Below, one piece after another: positions 50,878 to 62,618 of a DNA stretch of 64,000 bases; position 1 is the first letter of the stretch, and each line of letters starts with the position of its first letter. Source of the stretch: Chitinophagaceae bacterium (GTDB lineage: Bacteria; Bacteroidota; Bacteroidia; Chitinophagales; Chitinophagaceae); the NCBI GenBank assembly GCA_016719815.1, contig JADJYK010000001.1, forward strand, positions 124,001-188,000, in the 5' to 3' direction. The position numbers and the translations under genes were made by a program. The notes below the pieces were generated by a model, which was not told the DNA's origin, did not search any database, and saw only the letters and a program-made list of their open reading frames with translations.

Positions 50878-53800
50878 ATGTTCTCCTCAAAATTCATGAA
50901 GGCCGCCGGCGTCTTATTGCTGGCGCTTATTACACAAATTTCTTTCGCACAAAACAGGGTAGTAACGGGTAAGGTTACTGATTCAAAAGATGGTTCTGCT
51001 ATGCAGGGCGTTACAGTTTCAGTAAAAGGTACCAAAACAGCTGTAACAACAGGTTCTGATGGTCTTTATAAGATTACAGTACCTGACGGGTCTAACACCC
51101 TCGTTTTTTCATCAGTAGGATTTACTCCGCAAGAGATTGCAATTGAAGGTAAAGCTTCAGCTGATGTTATTCTGGCAGCTAATAATACACAACTGGGCGA
51201 AGTAGTGGTAATTGGTTATGGTACTGCCAGGAAAAAAGATTTAACCGGTTCTGTTACTTCTGTTAGCGCAAAAGATTTCCAGAAAGGAAATATCACCACA
51301 CCTGAACAACTGATTGCTGGTAAAGTAGCTGGTGTTCAAATTACATCAAATGGTGGTGCTCCTGGCTCAGGAAGCACTATTCGTATCCGTGGCGGTGCTT
51401 CTTTAAATGCAAGTAACAATCCTTTGATTGTTATTGATGGAGTGCCGGTTGATAATGAGGGCATATCTGGTGCAGCCAATGCGCTGGCATTAATTAATCC
51501 TAACGATATTGAGTCTTTCAACATTCTGAAAGATGCCTCTGCTACTGCCATTTATGGGTCAAGAGCATCCAACGGTGTAATTATCATTACTACCAAAAAA
51601 GGGAAAAGTGGAAAACCTAAGTTCAATTTCAGTACTCAATATTCTTTGTCAACACTACCCAAGCAGGCAGATGTGCTTACCCCTGATGAGTTCAGGACTT
51701 ATGTAAACGCACATGGCACACCTGCACAGATAGCTTTGATGGGAACTGCAAATACCAACTGGCAGGATGAGATATACAGCAATGCAAGTTCTACCGATAA
51801 TAACCTGAGTGTTTCTGGTTCTTATAAGAAAATTCCATACAGGGTGTCGCTTGGCTTTATGAGTCAGGATGGTATTTTAAATACCGGAAATCTGAACAGA
51901 AAGTCTGCGTCAATAAATTTAAGCCCCAAACTTTTAATGATCATTTAAAATTGACATTAACCTGAAGGGATCTATTAACAAATCAAGATTTGCAGATGAA
52001 GGTTCAATAGGAAATGCCGTTCGTTTTGATCCCACCAAGCCAGTGAAGACTTCTTCAGCCAGGTATGGTGGTTATTTTGAGTGGCTTGATCCTTCGTCAA
52101 CAACTGGTTTAAGAGATCTTTCACCACTCAACCCTGTTGGTTTGCTTGAACAAAGAACTGATAAAAGTGAAGTGCAAAGGAGTATAGGCAATATTCAATT
52201 TGATTATAAACTGCATTTCTTTCCTGATTTAAGAGTTAATCTTAATCTTGGATATGATATTGCTAAAGGTGAAGGCACCGTCTATATTCCGGACAGTGCA
52301 GCCTCTTCTTACAAACGTTCTCCTGATGCCCAGCATGGTGGCGTAGACAATAGATACCTTCAGAAAAAATCAAATACAATTCTTGAAACTTATTTGAATT
52401 ATGTTAAAGATGTCAAATCTATTAACAGCCGGTTTGATGTAATGGTGGGTTATTCTTACCAGGATTTTTCTGCAACCAACTATAATGGAGAATTAGATCC
52501 TAATGGTATCTTAATTGATAAAGACGGAAACAAATGGACTCCTTATTCTGATTACACCACTGATGGATATTTGATCAGCTCTCAAAGTTTCAGGTTTGAT
52601 AAACCTCAAAACAGGCTGATGTCTTATTTTGGAAGGTTTAACTATTCTTACAAAGGAAAATATTTGCTGACAGGAACATTACGTCGTGATGGTTCTTCCC
52701 GTTTTTCAGAAGATAACAGGTGGGGCTGGTTCCTCCGGTGCTATTGCATGGAGAATGAAAGAGGAGACTTTCTTTAAAAATATAGATGTATTAAGCGAAC
52801 TCAAACTAAGATTTGGTTATGGTGAAACAGGTCAGCAAGACGGAATTGGTAATTATACATATTTACCAGTTTACAACGTTGCCAACAGCCAGGCACAATA
52901 CCAGTTTGGTACTACTTTCTACGATCTGTACAGGCCTGATGGTTACAATCCTAACCTGAAATGGGAGCAAACAGCTACTACAAACCTAGGGCTTGATTTT
53001 GGATTTTTCAATGGCCGCATTACCGGTGCTGTTGATGTTTATTTAAAGAAAACCACCGATTTATTAAGTGTTGTCGATCAGCCGGCCGGCACCAATTTCT
53101 CCAATAAAATTCTTGCCAACATTGGTAACATGGAGAACCGTGGTATTGAAATTACATTAAACACACAGCCGGTTAAAAATAATGACCTTGTCTGGGATTT
53201 TGGTATCAATGCAACATTTAATAAAAACGAAATCACAAAACTTACCTTCACTAACGATCCAACATTCCCTGGTAACCTGATAGGCGGTATTGCTGGTGGT
53301 GTGGGTAGTACTATTCAGATACACTCAGTTGGTTATCCTAAATCATCATTCTACGTTTATAAGCAAGTGTATGATGCAGCAGGTAAGCCTATTGAGAATC
53401 TTTTTGAAGACCTCAACCGTGACGGATTAATTAACGTAAACGATTTGTACCGTTATAAAGCACCGGATCCGGATGTGTTCCTCGGAGCATCATCAAGCGT
53501 AAGCTGGAAAAATTGGAGTGCAGGATTTTTGTTGAGAGCAAATCTCGGAAACTATATGTATAATAACAGGTTCTCTAATACGGGTGTAATGAGAAACATC
53601 ATTGATCCGCTTGGGTTCCTTGCGAATGGCTCACGCAATTTATTAGAGACAAACTTTACAGGTAACGGGGATAAATACCTTTTGTCTGACTACTATGTAG
53701 AGAATGCCTCTTTCATGCGTATGGATAATATTAATGTTGGCTACAATGCAGGCAGCATTATCAGTAAAAATACAAATCTGAGAATCGGGTTTAATGTGCA

Positions 53801-53918
53801 GAATGTATTCACCATTACAAAATACAAAGGTCTTGATCCTGAAGTGTCAGGCGGTATTGATAACAATTTTTACCCCAGGCCAAGAAATTTTGTATTGAAC
53901 CTGAATCTTGATTTTTAA
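50878..53918 (+). CDS. SusC/RagA-family TonB-dependent receptor of the galactan PUL (three or more frameshifts)
   Basis: A signal peptide (MFSSKFMKAAGVLLLALI, ending near SFAQ) is followed by a carboxypeptidase-regulatory-like domain (VVTGKVTDSKDGSAMQGVTV). A plug (VVVIGYGTARKKDLTGSV; IRIRGGASLNASNNPLIVID) and a barrel ending FVLNLNLDF come next. Breaks are at 51932-51935 (T4, one T short), 51947-51950 (A4, one A short; repaired reading HLKIDINLKGSINKSRF) and near 52725 (should read close to DNRWGWFPSGAIAW). The restored protein is about 1014 residues, normal for SusC. It imports galactan oligosaccharides if the PUL assignment is right. Confidence 0.92.
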
Positions 53919-53944
53919 TTAACGACCTGTATAAAATTATGCAT

Positions 53945-55573
53945 ATGAAAAAAAATATTTTAATTACGAATTGTGTGCTTGCGGTGTTGTTCCTGGTGAT
54001 CGCACAGTCTTGCAGTAAAAAGCTGGATCTGACGCCAACCAATGACGTGACATCGGAAATTGTTTATTCCACACCAGCAGGCTATAAGCAGGTACTTGGT
54101 AAAGTTTATGGAAGTTTTGCGTTGACTGGTAACCAGGGACCGGCAGGAAATGGTGACGTACAAGGTATTGATGAGGGTTTTTCTGATTTTTATCGTTTGT
54201 TCTGGAAAGCGCAGGAATTAAGCACTGATGAAGCTGTTATCAGCTGGGGTGATGTGGGAATCCAGGATTTTCATAACATGAACTGGACATCAAATAACAG
54301 TTTCCTTACCGGATTGTATTATCGCAGTTTATATCAGATTACATTGTGTAATGATTTCATAAGGGAATCTGCTGATGATAAACTTGCTGCCCGGGGTATT
54401 TCTGGTGCTGACGCAGATAATATCCGTCAGTATGCAAGGGAAGCCCGTTTTCTCCGTGCTTTTCAATACTGGGTATTGATGGATTTGTACGGAAATCCTC
54501 CATTTGCTACAGAGGCAACAATTATCGGCGGTGCGCCTCCACCAAGGGCTACCCGTATAGAAATATTCAATTATATTGAAACCGAACTGAAGGATATTGA
54601 AGCCAATATGCCAGCAGCCCGTTCAAATGAATATGGCCGTGCAGATAAAGGTGCGGTGTGGGCATTACTGGCCCGACTTTACCTGAATGCACAGGTATAT
54701 ACACAGGATCCGGTTACACATGTATTGGGTGCACCAAGGTTTACGGATGCTATTACTTACTCTAAGAAGGTAATAGATGCCGGTTATACACTTGTAAATA
54801 ACTACACATGGTTAATGCGTGCAGATAATCATTTAAATACAAGTGAATTCATCTTCACTATTAATTATGATGGCCTGCATACACAAGGTTATGGCGGAAC
54901 GACTTTCCTTACTCACGCCTGTGTTGGTGGTTCTATGCCAGCCTCTGCATTTGGAGTAGGTGGCGGATGGAGTGGTACCCGTACTACTAAAAATCTTCCG
55001 TTGTTATTCCCTGACCTGACTGGAACTGCCGATAAAAGATCACAGTTTTATACGTCTGGCCAGAATATTGAAATTGCAAATGTTACAAGTTTCGTTGATG
55101 GCCTGGCTGTTACAAAGTTCAACAACGTAAAAAGAGATGGCAGTAACGGACAAAGCCAGGACTTCTCGGATGTTGACATGCCGCTGTTCCGTCTGGCAGA
55201 AATGTACCTGATTTATGCAGAAGCAGTTTTACGTGGTGGTACCGGTGGCGATGCAACAACTGCACTTGGATATATTAATAAACTTCGCGGCAGGGCTTAT
55301 GCTAATGATCCTAACAGCACAACCGGAAATATAAATTCTGGAACTCTTACTCTCGACTTTATTTTAGAGGAAAGAGCAAGAGAGCTTTATTGGGAAGGAT
55401 TTCGCCGTACGGACTTAGTTCGTTATAATAAGTTCACAGAAGGTACTTACTTGTGGCCATGGAAAGGTGGTGTTAGTTCTGGTACCGGTGTTTCGGCTTT
55501 CAGGAAAATATTTCCAATTCCTTCAAGGGACATAAACTCTAACCTGAATCTTATTCAAAACCCAGGCTATTAA
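53945..55573 (+). CDS. SusD/RagB-family outer-membrane lipoprotein
   Basis: An intact 542-residue protein. The lipobox is AQSCSKK and the SusD N-domain starts LDLTPTNDVTSEIVYSTPAGY. The C-terminal hallmark is ILEERARELYWEGFRRTDLVRYNKF. It is the glycan-capturing lid of the SusC 26 bases upstream. An ATG two codons upstream is also possible. Confidence 0.95.
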   Translation: MKKNILITNCVLAVLFLVIAQSCSKKLDLTPTNDVTSEIVYSTPAGYKQVLGKVYGSFALTGNQGPAGNGDVQGIDEGFSDFYRLFWKAQELSTDEAVISWGDVGIQDFHNMNWTSNNSFLTGLYYRSLYQITLCNDFIRESADDKLAARGISGADADNIRQYAREARFLRAFQYWVLMDLYGNPPFATEATIIGGAPPPRATRIEIFNYIETELKDIEANMPAARSNEYGRADKGAVWALLARLYLNAQVYTQDPVTHVLGAPRFTDAITYSKKVIDAGYTLVNNYTWLMRADNHLNTSEFIFTINYDGLHTQGYGGTTFLTHACVGGSMPASAFGVGGGWSGTRTTKNLPLLFPDLTGTADKRSQFYTSGQNIEIANVTSFVDGLAVTKFNNVKRDGSNGQSQDFSDVDMPLFRLAEMYLIYAEAVLRGGTGGDATTALGYINKLRGRAYANDPNSTTGNINSGTLTLDFILEERARELYWEGFRRTDLVRYNKFTEGTYLWPWKGGVSSGTGVSAFRKIFPIPSRDINSNLNLIQNPGY

Positions 55574-55591
55574 TCTTATAAAACATTGCAT

Positions 55592-56443
55592 ATGAAAAAT
55601 ATATTAAAACTTCTAACTGGAACATTTCTCATGGCAGTTGTTTTCTCTGCCTGTAAGAAGGATGAGAACCAGGTGATTTTTGAAGGAGGAACAGCGCCTG
55701 TATTTACTTCTTCGTCCACATCTCCGCTGGTGCTATTAAAAGATAATAAAGACAATGTGGCACTTGTGCTAAACTGGACAAATCCCAACTACAGGTTTAA
55801 TACAGGGGTTAGCTCACAAGATGTTACTTACATACTCCAGATTGACACTGCGGGTAAAAAATTTTACCAGTGGAAATATTCAGGAAAAATCAATTGCCAA
55901 TGATTTGTCTTTTGTTCCAACCGTTAAAGAGTTGAATACTTTTTGTCAAAAATGGAGTTGGTAGCCGGACGTCAATATAATGTTGAGATGAGGATTAAAG
56001 CGACACTGGCAGGTGGTACAGTTCCACTGTACTCTAATGTACTTCAGATAAAAATAACTCCTTACCTTGATTTTGCTGTTGAACCTCCCGGAACTGCTGG
56101 CAACAACTATAATGATGGAAATCTTTGGGTGATAGGGGATTGCTTTGGTGCACCCAATTGGACCAATCCGCTGCCTTCTCCACAAGATGTGAACCATAAG
56201 TTTACCAAAATTGACGTGTTGCACTATGAGCTGACAATTAATTTCGCTTCCGGCGGTGGTTACAAGATGATTCAGACACAGGGGGTGTGGGGAACACAAT
56301 ATCATGCAATGACGGCAGGTGCCGCTTTATCCGGCGAGTTTGAAAAAAGAGATGCTGACCCACAGTTTGCATCACCAGGTGCAGGAAGGTATAAGATTGA
56401 GGTAAACTTCCAGACCGGTAAGTACAAATTAACTGCACAATAA
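55592..56443 (+). CDS. SusE-like surface glycan-binding lipoprotein (two frameshifts)
   Basis: The start at 55592 gives a lipoprotein signal (MKNILKLLTGTFLMAVVFSAC). A SusE N-terminal Ig domain (LVLNWTNPNYRFNTGVSS) and a C-terminal SusE/F starch-binding-like domain (GNLWVIGDCFGAPNW; GRYKIEVNFQTGKYKLTAQ) follow. One A too many in 55856-55861 and one T too few in 55940-55944 break the frame; correction gives GKNFTSGNIQEKSIANDLSF. The protein of about 283 residues would bind galactan at the cell surface. It lies in the operon between susD and a second SusE/F-like gene. Confidence 0.85.
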
Positions 56444-56466
56444 TCAGTACAAATAAAACACAGAAA

Positions 56467-57901
56467 ATGAAAAATATTAAGAAATTTCTATCAATCACTG
56501 CTGTACTAGTGCTGGTTGTGACAGCCTGCCGTAAAGTAGAAGATCTGCCTTATTACGAAGAAGGCAAATCTGTAGAATTATCTGCAGATAAAACAGCAAT
56601 TGCGCCAACACCTGCCGATTCAATAACAAATGTTATTACATTTTCCTGGACTAATCCGGAATATAAACAGGATACCGGGTTATACAAATACATACTGGAA
56701 ATGGATTCTACCGGCAGAAATTTTGCTAAAGAAGCAACAAAGATTGCAAAAATTTCGCAACTCCCCACGAAATTCCTGTAGGCGTTAGCCTTTATACAAA
56801 GGCATTAACGCAGGGCGAAATGAATGAAACAGCCCTGGATGAAGGAGTGCCCGGAGGAAATACCGGAAAAATTGAATACAGAATTAAAGCTACAACAGCT
56901 CAAGGTGCAATTTCCTATTCCAATACGGTTAGTGTGACCATTGCAAGCTATATACCCTTACTTCGCTTCTATATGCCCGGAGGTTACCAGGCTGCCACAG
57001 GCAATGGAGGTAACTGGGATCCGGGAACCGCTCCTGAATTTGTCAGGGATTTAAGACCAGCTGCATTAAATAAGTTGTATTATATGTATATCTATTTACC
57101 GGCCAATGCTGAATTTAAAGTTACACAGGGCCGTTCATGGGATATTAATTATGGTGGCTCAGGCGGGAATTTAGCATCTGGTGGAGCCAATCTTACTGTG
57201 GCAACTGCCGGATTTTACCGTATTTCTATTGACCGGGTTAATATGAAATACGACATCAGGGAAGGAAGAATGGGCTTTGTAGGTGGTGCAACCGGTGCCG
57301 GTTGGACGCCTGCGAATGTTTTCCCAACTTATGCAATGGGAAATTCTGCTACTAACTTGTTTGTAGGGTTAACCGACTTTGCAACAGGGGCTGGAAATTA
57401 ATTGACCACAATGATTGGAATAACGGCGACATTACGGTTACAAATGCGAGAAGCTATGGTTCAGCTGGAGGTAGTGGCAGTTCAATGCTTGTAAATGACG
57501 CTAACATGCCTGACATCGCAACCGCTGGCCGCTACAGGGTAATATGGGATGGCCGTAATGTTGATAATATAAAATACGAAATGAGTCCGGCTACGGAAAT
57601 GAGAGTGGTAGGTAATGGTGTTCAGGGTGTTCCTGACTGGGATCCGGCTTCAAGCCCTCAAATGACTTATGCTGGTAATGGAGTGTGGACACTCACAGTC
57701 AACCTTGTAGGCTCTAGAGAGATAAAATTCCTTGCGGGCAATGCCTGGGGAGCATTTGACTACGAAGATAATGGCGATGCTGGTGTCGCTAATACCCGTA
57801 AAATTAAATGGGAAGGCGGAAGCAATTTTGCCACTCCTGCAACTTCAGGAAGCTATACTATTACCTTGGATGAAAAAGCTCAGACAGTAAGAATACAATA
57901 G
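56467..57901 (+). CDS. SusE/SusF-like surface glycan-binding lipoprotein (two frameshifts)
   Basis: The lipoprotein signal (LVLVVTACRK) is followed by a SusE-type domain (VITFSWTNPEYKQDTGLYKY). Two or three C-terminal SusE/F-like modules follow (FRPAALN-type region, GRMGFVGGATGAGWTP, then MRVVGNGVQGVPDWDPASSP). One A too few in 56748-56752 and one in 57395-57397 break the frame. Repaired readings are NFATPHEIPVGVSLYTKAL and AGKLIDHNDWNNGDITVTN. The total is about 478 residues. It probably presents glycan to SusCD. A strong terminator follows. Confidence 0.82.
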
Positions 57902-57925
57902 TTGTGATTATAAAATAACAATAGA

Positions 57926-57956
57926 AAGCTGCTTCAGATAATGGAGCAGCTTTTTT
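57926..57956 (+). terminator. Rho-independent terminator after the SusE/F-like gene
   Basis: The stem aagctgct / agcagctt with an 11-base loop is followed by a T-run. It separates susCDEF from the enzymes of the PUL, allowing lower expression of the latter. Confidence 0.85.
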
Positions 57957-57984
57957 AATACCTTTAATGCTCAATGATGGCAAT

Positions 57985-59037
57985 ATGAAAGATTCTATTT
58001 GGAAGCAGTCATTAAGCATATTTGCTTTTATTTTTTTAATCTCAGTTTTATCGGCAACTTCTTGTACTAAATCAGACACTCCGGATCCGTTACCTCCGAC
58101 TCCAGGTAATCCCACATTTGCTAAAGGTGCAGATATTGGTTGGCTGACTGAAATGGAATCGGCAGGAAGAAAGTTTTATAATAGTTCAGGTACCGAACAG
58201 GATTGCATTCAGATTTTGAAAAATCTTGGAATGAATAGCATCCGCCTTCGTGTATGGGTTAATCCTTCAGGCGGATGGAATGGCAGCGCCGATGTGGTGG
58301 TAAAAGCTGTTCGTGCAAAAAACCTCGGTATGCGGATCATGATCGATTTTCATTACAGTGACTCATGGGCCGACCCCGGACAACAAACAAAACCGGCAGC
58401 TTGGGCTGCGCAGGATTTTACCACACTTAAAAACGCTGTTTACAATCATACATACGATGTACTCACTGCCTTAAAGAGCAATGGTGTAACACCCGAATGG
58501 GTGCAGGTGGGTAATGAAACAAATGATGGTATGTTGTGGCCCGAAGGGAAAGCGTCAACCAACATGGCAAACTTTGCCGCATTAGTTAATAAAGGCTATG
58601 ATGCAATAAAAGCTGTTGATGCCAGTATAAAAGTCATTGTACATATTTCTAACGGCCATGATAATAGTTTATTCCGCTGGATATTTGATGGCTTAAAAAA
58701 CAATAGTGGCAAGTGGGATATTATCGGCATGTCGTTGTATCCTGAAGTATCCACATGGTCTGCAATGAATACGCAGTGTCTTTCCAATATCAACGATATG
58801 ATTGCCCGATACGATAAGCCGGTGATGATAACAGAAGTGGGGATGAGCTGGGATCAGGCCGCTGCCTGCCAGTCATTTATTACGGATCTTATCAACAAGG
58901 TTAAAACAGTTGCTAATAATAAAGGACTTGGTGTGTTTTACTGGGAGCCGCAGTCATACAATGGATGGAAAGGATATACCAAAGGCGCTTTTGACAATTC
59001 AGGTAAACCTACTGTTGCGCTGAATGCTTTTAATTAG
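57985..59037 (+). CDS. GH53 endo-beta-1,4-galactanase lipoprotein
   Basis: The start at 57985 (MKDSIWKQSLSIFAFIF) gives a lipoprotein signal with lipobox ATSC. A Pro-rich linker is followed by an intact GH53 barrel. It shows ADIGWLTEMESAGRKF, DFHYSDSWADPGQQ, the acid/base Glu in VGNETNDGMLWPEG (about residue 177) and the nucleophile Glu in MITEVGMSW (about 284). It cuts beta-1,4-galactan (type I arabinogalactan side chains) at the cell surface. The frame is intact at 350 residues. Confidence 0.95.
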   Translation: MKDSIWKQSLSIFAFIFLISVLSATSCTKSDTPDPLPPTPGNPTFAKGADIGWLTEMESAGRKFYNSSGTEQDCIQILKNLGMNSIRLRVWVNPSGGWNGSADVVVKAVRAKNLGMRIMIDFHYSDSWADPGQQTKPAAWAAQDFTTLKNAVYNHTYDVLTALKSNGVTPEWVQVGNETNDGMLWPEGKASTNMANFAALVNKGYDAIKAVDASIKVIVHISNGHDNSLFRWIFDGLKNNSGKWDIIGMSLYPEVSTWSAMNTQCLSNINDMIARYDKPVMITEVGMSWDQAAACQSFITDLINKVKTVANNKGLGVFYWEPQSYNGWKGYTKGAFDNSGKPTVALNAFN

Positions 59038-59070
59038 TTCTGTTTTTCTCAATAATATTAATACTTGTTT

Positions 59071-62000
59071 ATGAAACAGGCCGGGTTAGTAGTTATTGCA
59101 ATGTTGCTGACAATTAGCAGCGATGCTCAAAGACAAAAGATAAACTTTGACAACGACTGGAAATTTCATTTTGGCCATGCTGCCAATGCTGAGAAGGACT
59201 TTAATTATTCAATAGCCACTATTTTCTCAAAATCAGGCGGTGCTGCCAACACGGCAATTGACCCTAAGTTCAATGATGGCAAATGGAGGACACTGAATTT
59301 GCCTCATGACTGGGCGGTGGAATTGCCATTTGTTTACAAAGATAATTTTGATGTAATGGCCCATGGGTATAAGCCGGTTGGAGGTTTGTTTCCTGAAACT
59401 AGCATCGGCTGGTATCGAAAACATTTTACAGTTGCTGCTGCAGATTCCGGTCAGCGGTTTCAGATTCAGTTTGACGGCATTTTTCGTGATGCCAATATCT
59501 GGCTGAATGGTTTTTACCTTGGCAATAACAAAAGCGGCTATGTGGGTGTTGCTTATGATGTAACAGACTATATCAATTTTGGTAAAAACAATGTATTGGT
59601 GGTACGGTCAGATGCATCACAATACGAAGGCTGGTTTTATGAGGGTGCCGGCATTTACCGCCATGTATGGCTGAACAAATTCAGCAACATTAATATTGCA
59701 AACGATGGAGTATTTGCCTGGTCTTCTGTAAAAGGAAATGTGGCAACGGTAAACATTGAAACAACTGTACAAAATCAGGAATTAAATCCGGCTGGTTGTA
59801 CTGTTTACACTTACGTGACCGACCGAAGTGGAAAGAAGTTGGTACAATCCAAAGAGCAATCAGTTTCATTATCATTGAATGGGACATCTGTTGTTAAACA
59901 AAGCATGGCTATTGGAGGTGCAAGACTTTGGTCGCTTGATGACCCTTATTTATACAGGGTTGTTTCGGTCGTGAAGCAAAATGGAAAAGTTGTTGACAGC
60001 ATGAAGTGCCGCTTTGGTATTCGCACCATTGATATAAAACCAAATGGAGTCTTCTTAAATGGAAAATATATAAAACTAAAAGGTGTAAATAATCACCAGG
60101 ACCATGCAGGTGTGGGCAGCGCATTGCCAGATTATCTGCAATACTATCGTGTTAGCCTGCTGAGGCGAATGGGAGTAAATGCTTATCGCACCAGCCACAA
60201 TGCACCAACGCCTGAGTTGCTGGATGCTTGCGACAGCCTCGGTATGCTGGTAATGGATGAACAGCGTTTACTCAATAGTAGTCCGGAGTATATAGACCAG
60301 TTTGAGCGATTAATAAAACGGGACCGCAGCAGGGCATCCGTTTTTGTGTGGTCAATTGGAAATGAAGAAGGCTGGATTCACACCAATAGTTTTGGAAAAA
60401 GAATTGCACAAACATTAATTGCCAAACAAAAAGAACTGGATCCGACAAGAACCTGCACTTATGCCGCTGACCTTGCTAATGTTTATAAAGGAGTGAATGA
60501 AGTAATACCCATCCGTTCTTTTAACTATCGTCATTTTGCTGTGGCTGATTATCATCGTGACCATCCCAATCAGCCAATTATTGGTACAGAAATGGGAAGC
60601 ACGGTAACCACAAGAGGTGTTTATGAAAAAGATACCATTCGTGGTTATGTGCCCGATCAGGATATTACAGCGCCGTGGTGGGCAAGCAAGGCAGAAGACT
60701 GGTGGACATTAGCAGGTCCAAACAATTATTGGTTGGGTGGATTTGTTTGGACAGGTTTCGATTACAAAGGTGAGCCAACACCATATCAATGGCCCAATAT
60801 CAATTCGCATTTTGGCATCATGGATATGTGCGGTTTCCCCAAAAATATTTATTACTACTACAAAAGCTGGTGGACGGATAAAGATGTGCTGCACATTTCT
60901 CCGCACTGGAATTTCAGGGACAAAGGTCCCGGCTGGAATAAGCCCAAAGGAGACCTGATGGATGTTTGGGTAAACAGCAATGCAGATAATGTGGAGCTGT
61001 TTCTGAATGGTAAAAGCCTGGGCAAAAAGATATGCTCCGTAACAGTCATCTGAAGTGGGCTGCGAATTATGAACCCGGAAAATTAGAAGCTATAGCGTAT
61101 AAAAACGGCAGGCGGCTTTACAAAAAAGTTGAAACGACAGGTGCTCCGGTTGAGGTAGTGGTCACACCTTACAAAACGACCATACTTGCAGATGGGAAAG
61201 ATGTGTCTGTATTAAACATTACCGTACTTGATAGGGAAGGCAGGGAAGTGCCCGATGCAGACAACCTGGTTAAGTTTGAAATTGAAGGCCCTGGGAAAAT
61301 TATTGGTGTGGGCAATGGCGATCCCAGCAGTCACGAACCGGATATATGTACGGATGGTGCCTGGCAAAGAGTATTGTTCAATGGTAAATGCTAGGTTATT
61401 GTTCAGGCAGGAACGTCGGCTGGAATCATTAAGTTTAATGTAAAAGCAACCGGCCTGTGGTCTGGCGGAACGGATATACAGACAATAACTACAGAAAGTG
61501 TTTCGAAGGTTTCGGTTGATAATAGTTATAAGCTGACAGTTGAACAGGCTAAGCCGAGAGAAGTGGGAAAAATGCTTGGTGCTGATATTTCTTTCTTACC
61601 AGAATTAGAAACAAGAGGAATGAAGTTCTCTGACAATGGCGTGGAGAAAGATGCAATACAAATTCTAAAAGATCATGGTCTTAATTATGTAAGGCTGAGA
61701 ATTTTTAATGACCCTGCAAGAGACAGCGGATATTCTCCTGGTAAAGGCTTTTGTGATTTGAGCAATACATTAAAGATGGCGAAAAGAGTGAAAGCTGCCG
61801 GTATGAAGTTGCTGCTCGATTTTCATTACAGCGATTACTGGGCTGACCCTGGTAAACAATACAAGCCGGCAGCATGGAAGAACCTTTCGTTTGACGATTT
61901 AAAGAAGGCAGTGTATAATTTTACAAAAGATGTAATGCTGCAATTAAAAGCCCAGGGAACAACTCCCGATATGGTGCAGGTGGGTAATGAAATCAACCAC

Positions 62001-62475
62001 GGTATCATCTGGCCTGAAGGTAATGTGAGCAACTTCGATGGTTTGGCTCAATTGATAAATGCCGGAACGGCCGCCGTGAAAATCAGTTGACCCAGCTGTA
62101 ATCATGATGCTGCATGTGGCATTGGGCGGGCAAAATGATGAATCGGTTTTCTTTATTGATAATATGATTGCCCGTGGCGTACATTTTGATGTGATAGGGG
62201 AGTCGTACTATCCCAAATGGCACGGCACACTGGAAGACCTTGAAACAAATCTTAACGATCTGGCAAAAAGGTATAACAAAGATGTGATTGTGGTAGAATA
62301 TTCGGCCCGTAAAGATGAGGTAAATAAGATTGCTTTTGAAGTAGAAGGTGGTAAAGGGAAAGGCACTTGCATTTGGGAGCCACTCAGCACCTGGGAGAAG
62401 TTTTTCGACGATAAAGGGAAATCTAATGATTACCTGAAAATGTATGATGAAATAAGCAGAAAATATATGAACTGA
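59071..62475 (+). CDS. GH2 beta-galactosidase fused to a GH53 galactanase (two frameshifts and one stop)
   Basis: The signal peptide (MKQAGLVVIAMLLTISSDAQ) is followed by GH2 sandwich, Ig and barrel domains. The acid/base Glu is in WSIGNEEGW (about residue 431) and the nucleophile Glu in IIGTEMGS (about 507). A beta-galactosidase C-terminal Ig region follows. One A too few at 61024-61028 breaks the frame (repair gives GKKDMLRNSHLKW). A TAG at 61392-61394 interrupts (CAG expected). The frame then runs through a linker with no start codon region into a complete GH53 domain (LGADISFLPELETRG, DFHYSDYWADPGKQ, VGNEINHGIIWPEG, VVEYSA). A last shift lies near 62090. The result would be one 1135-residue enzyme joining endo- and exo-galactan cleavage in the periplasm. 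Confidence 0.82.
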
Positions 62476-62618
62476 TTGATCCGGGAGCTTTTTGGTTGAT
62501 TATTCAGTCTGCTGCTTTGCACAAACAGTCGTTTGAATTGATTTTTATCAGTGATTTTATCAAGTCCCGGTTCTAATTTGCCGGGCTTTTACTTATCAGA
62601 AATATTAAATTATTAATA

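Noticed and set aside
36878..61394. Possible stop-codon recoding (TAG at 36878 and 61392, TGA at 47490 read through)
   Set aside because: Many other genes in the window end normally with TAG and TGA, there is no tRNA or recoding signal in view, and nearby homopolymer errors show the sequence is imperfect.
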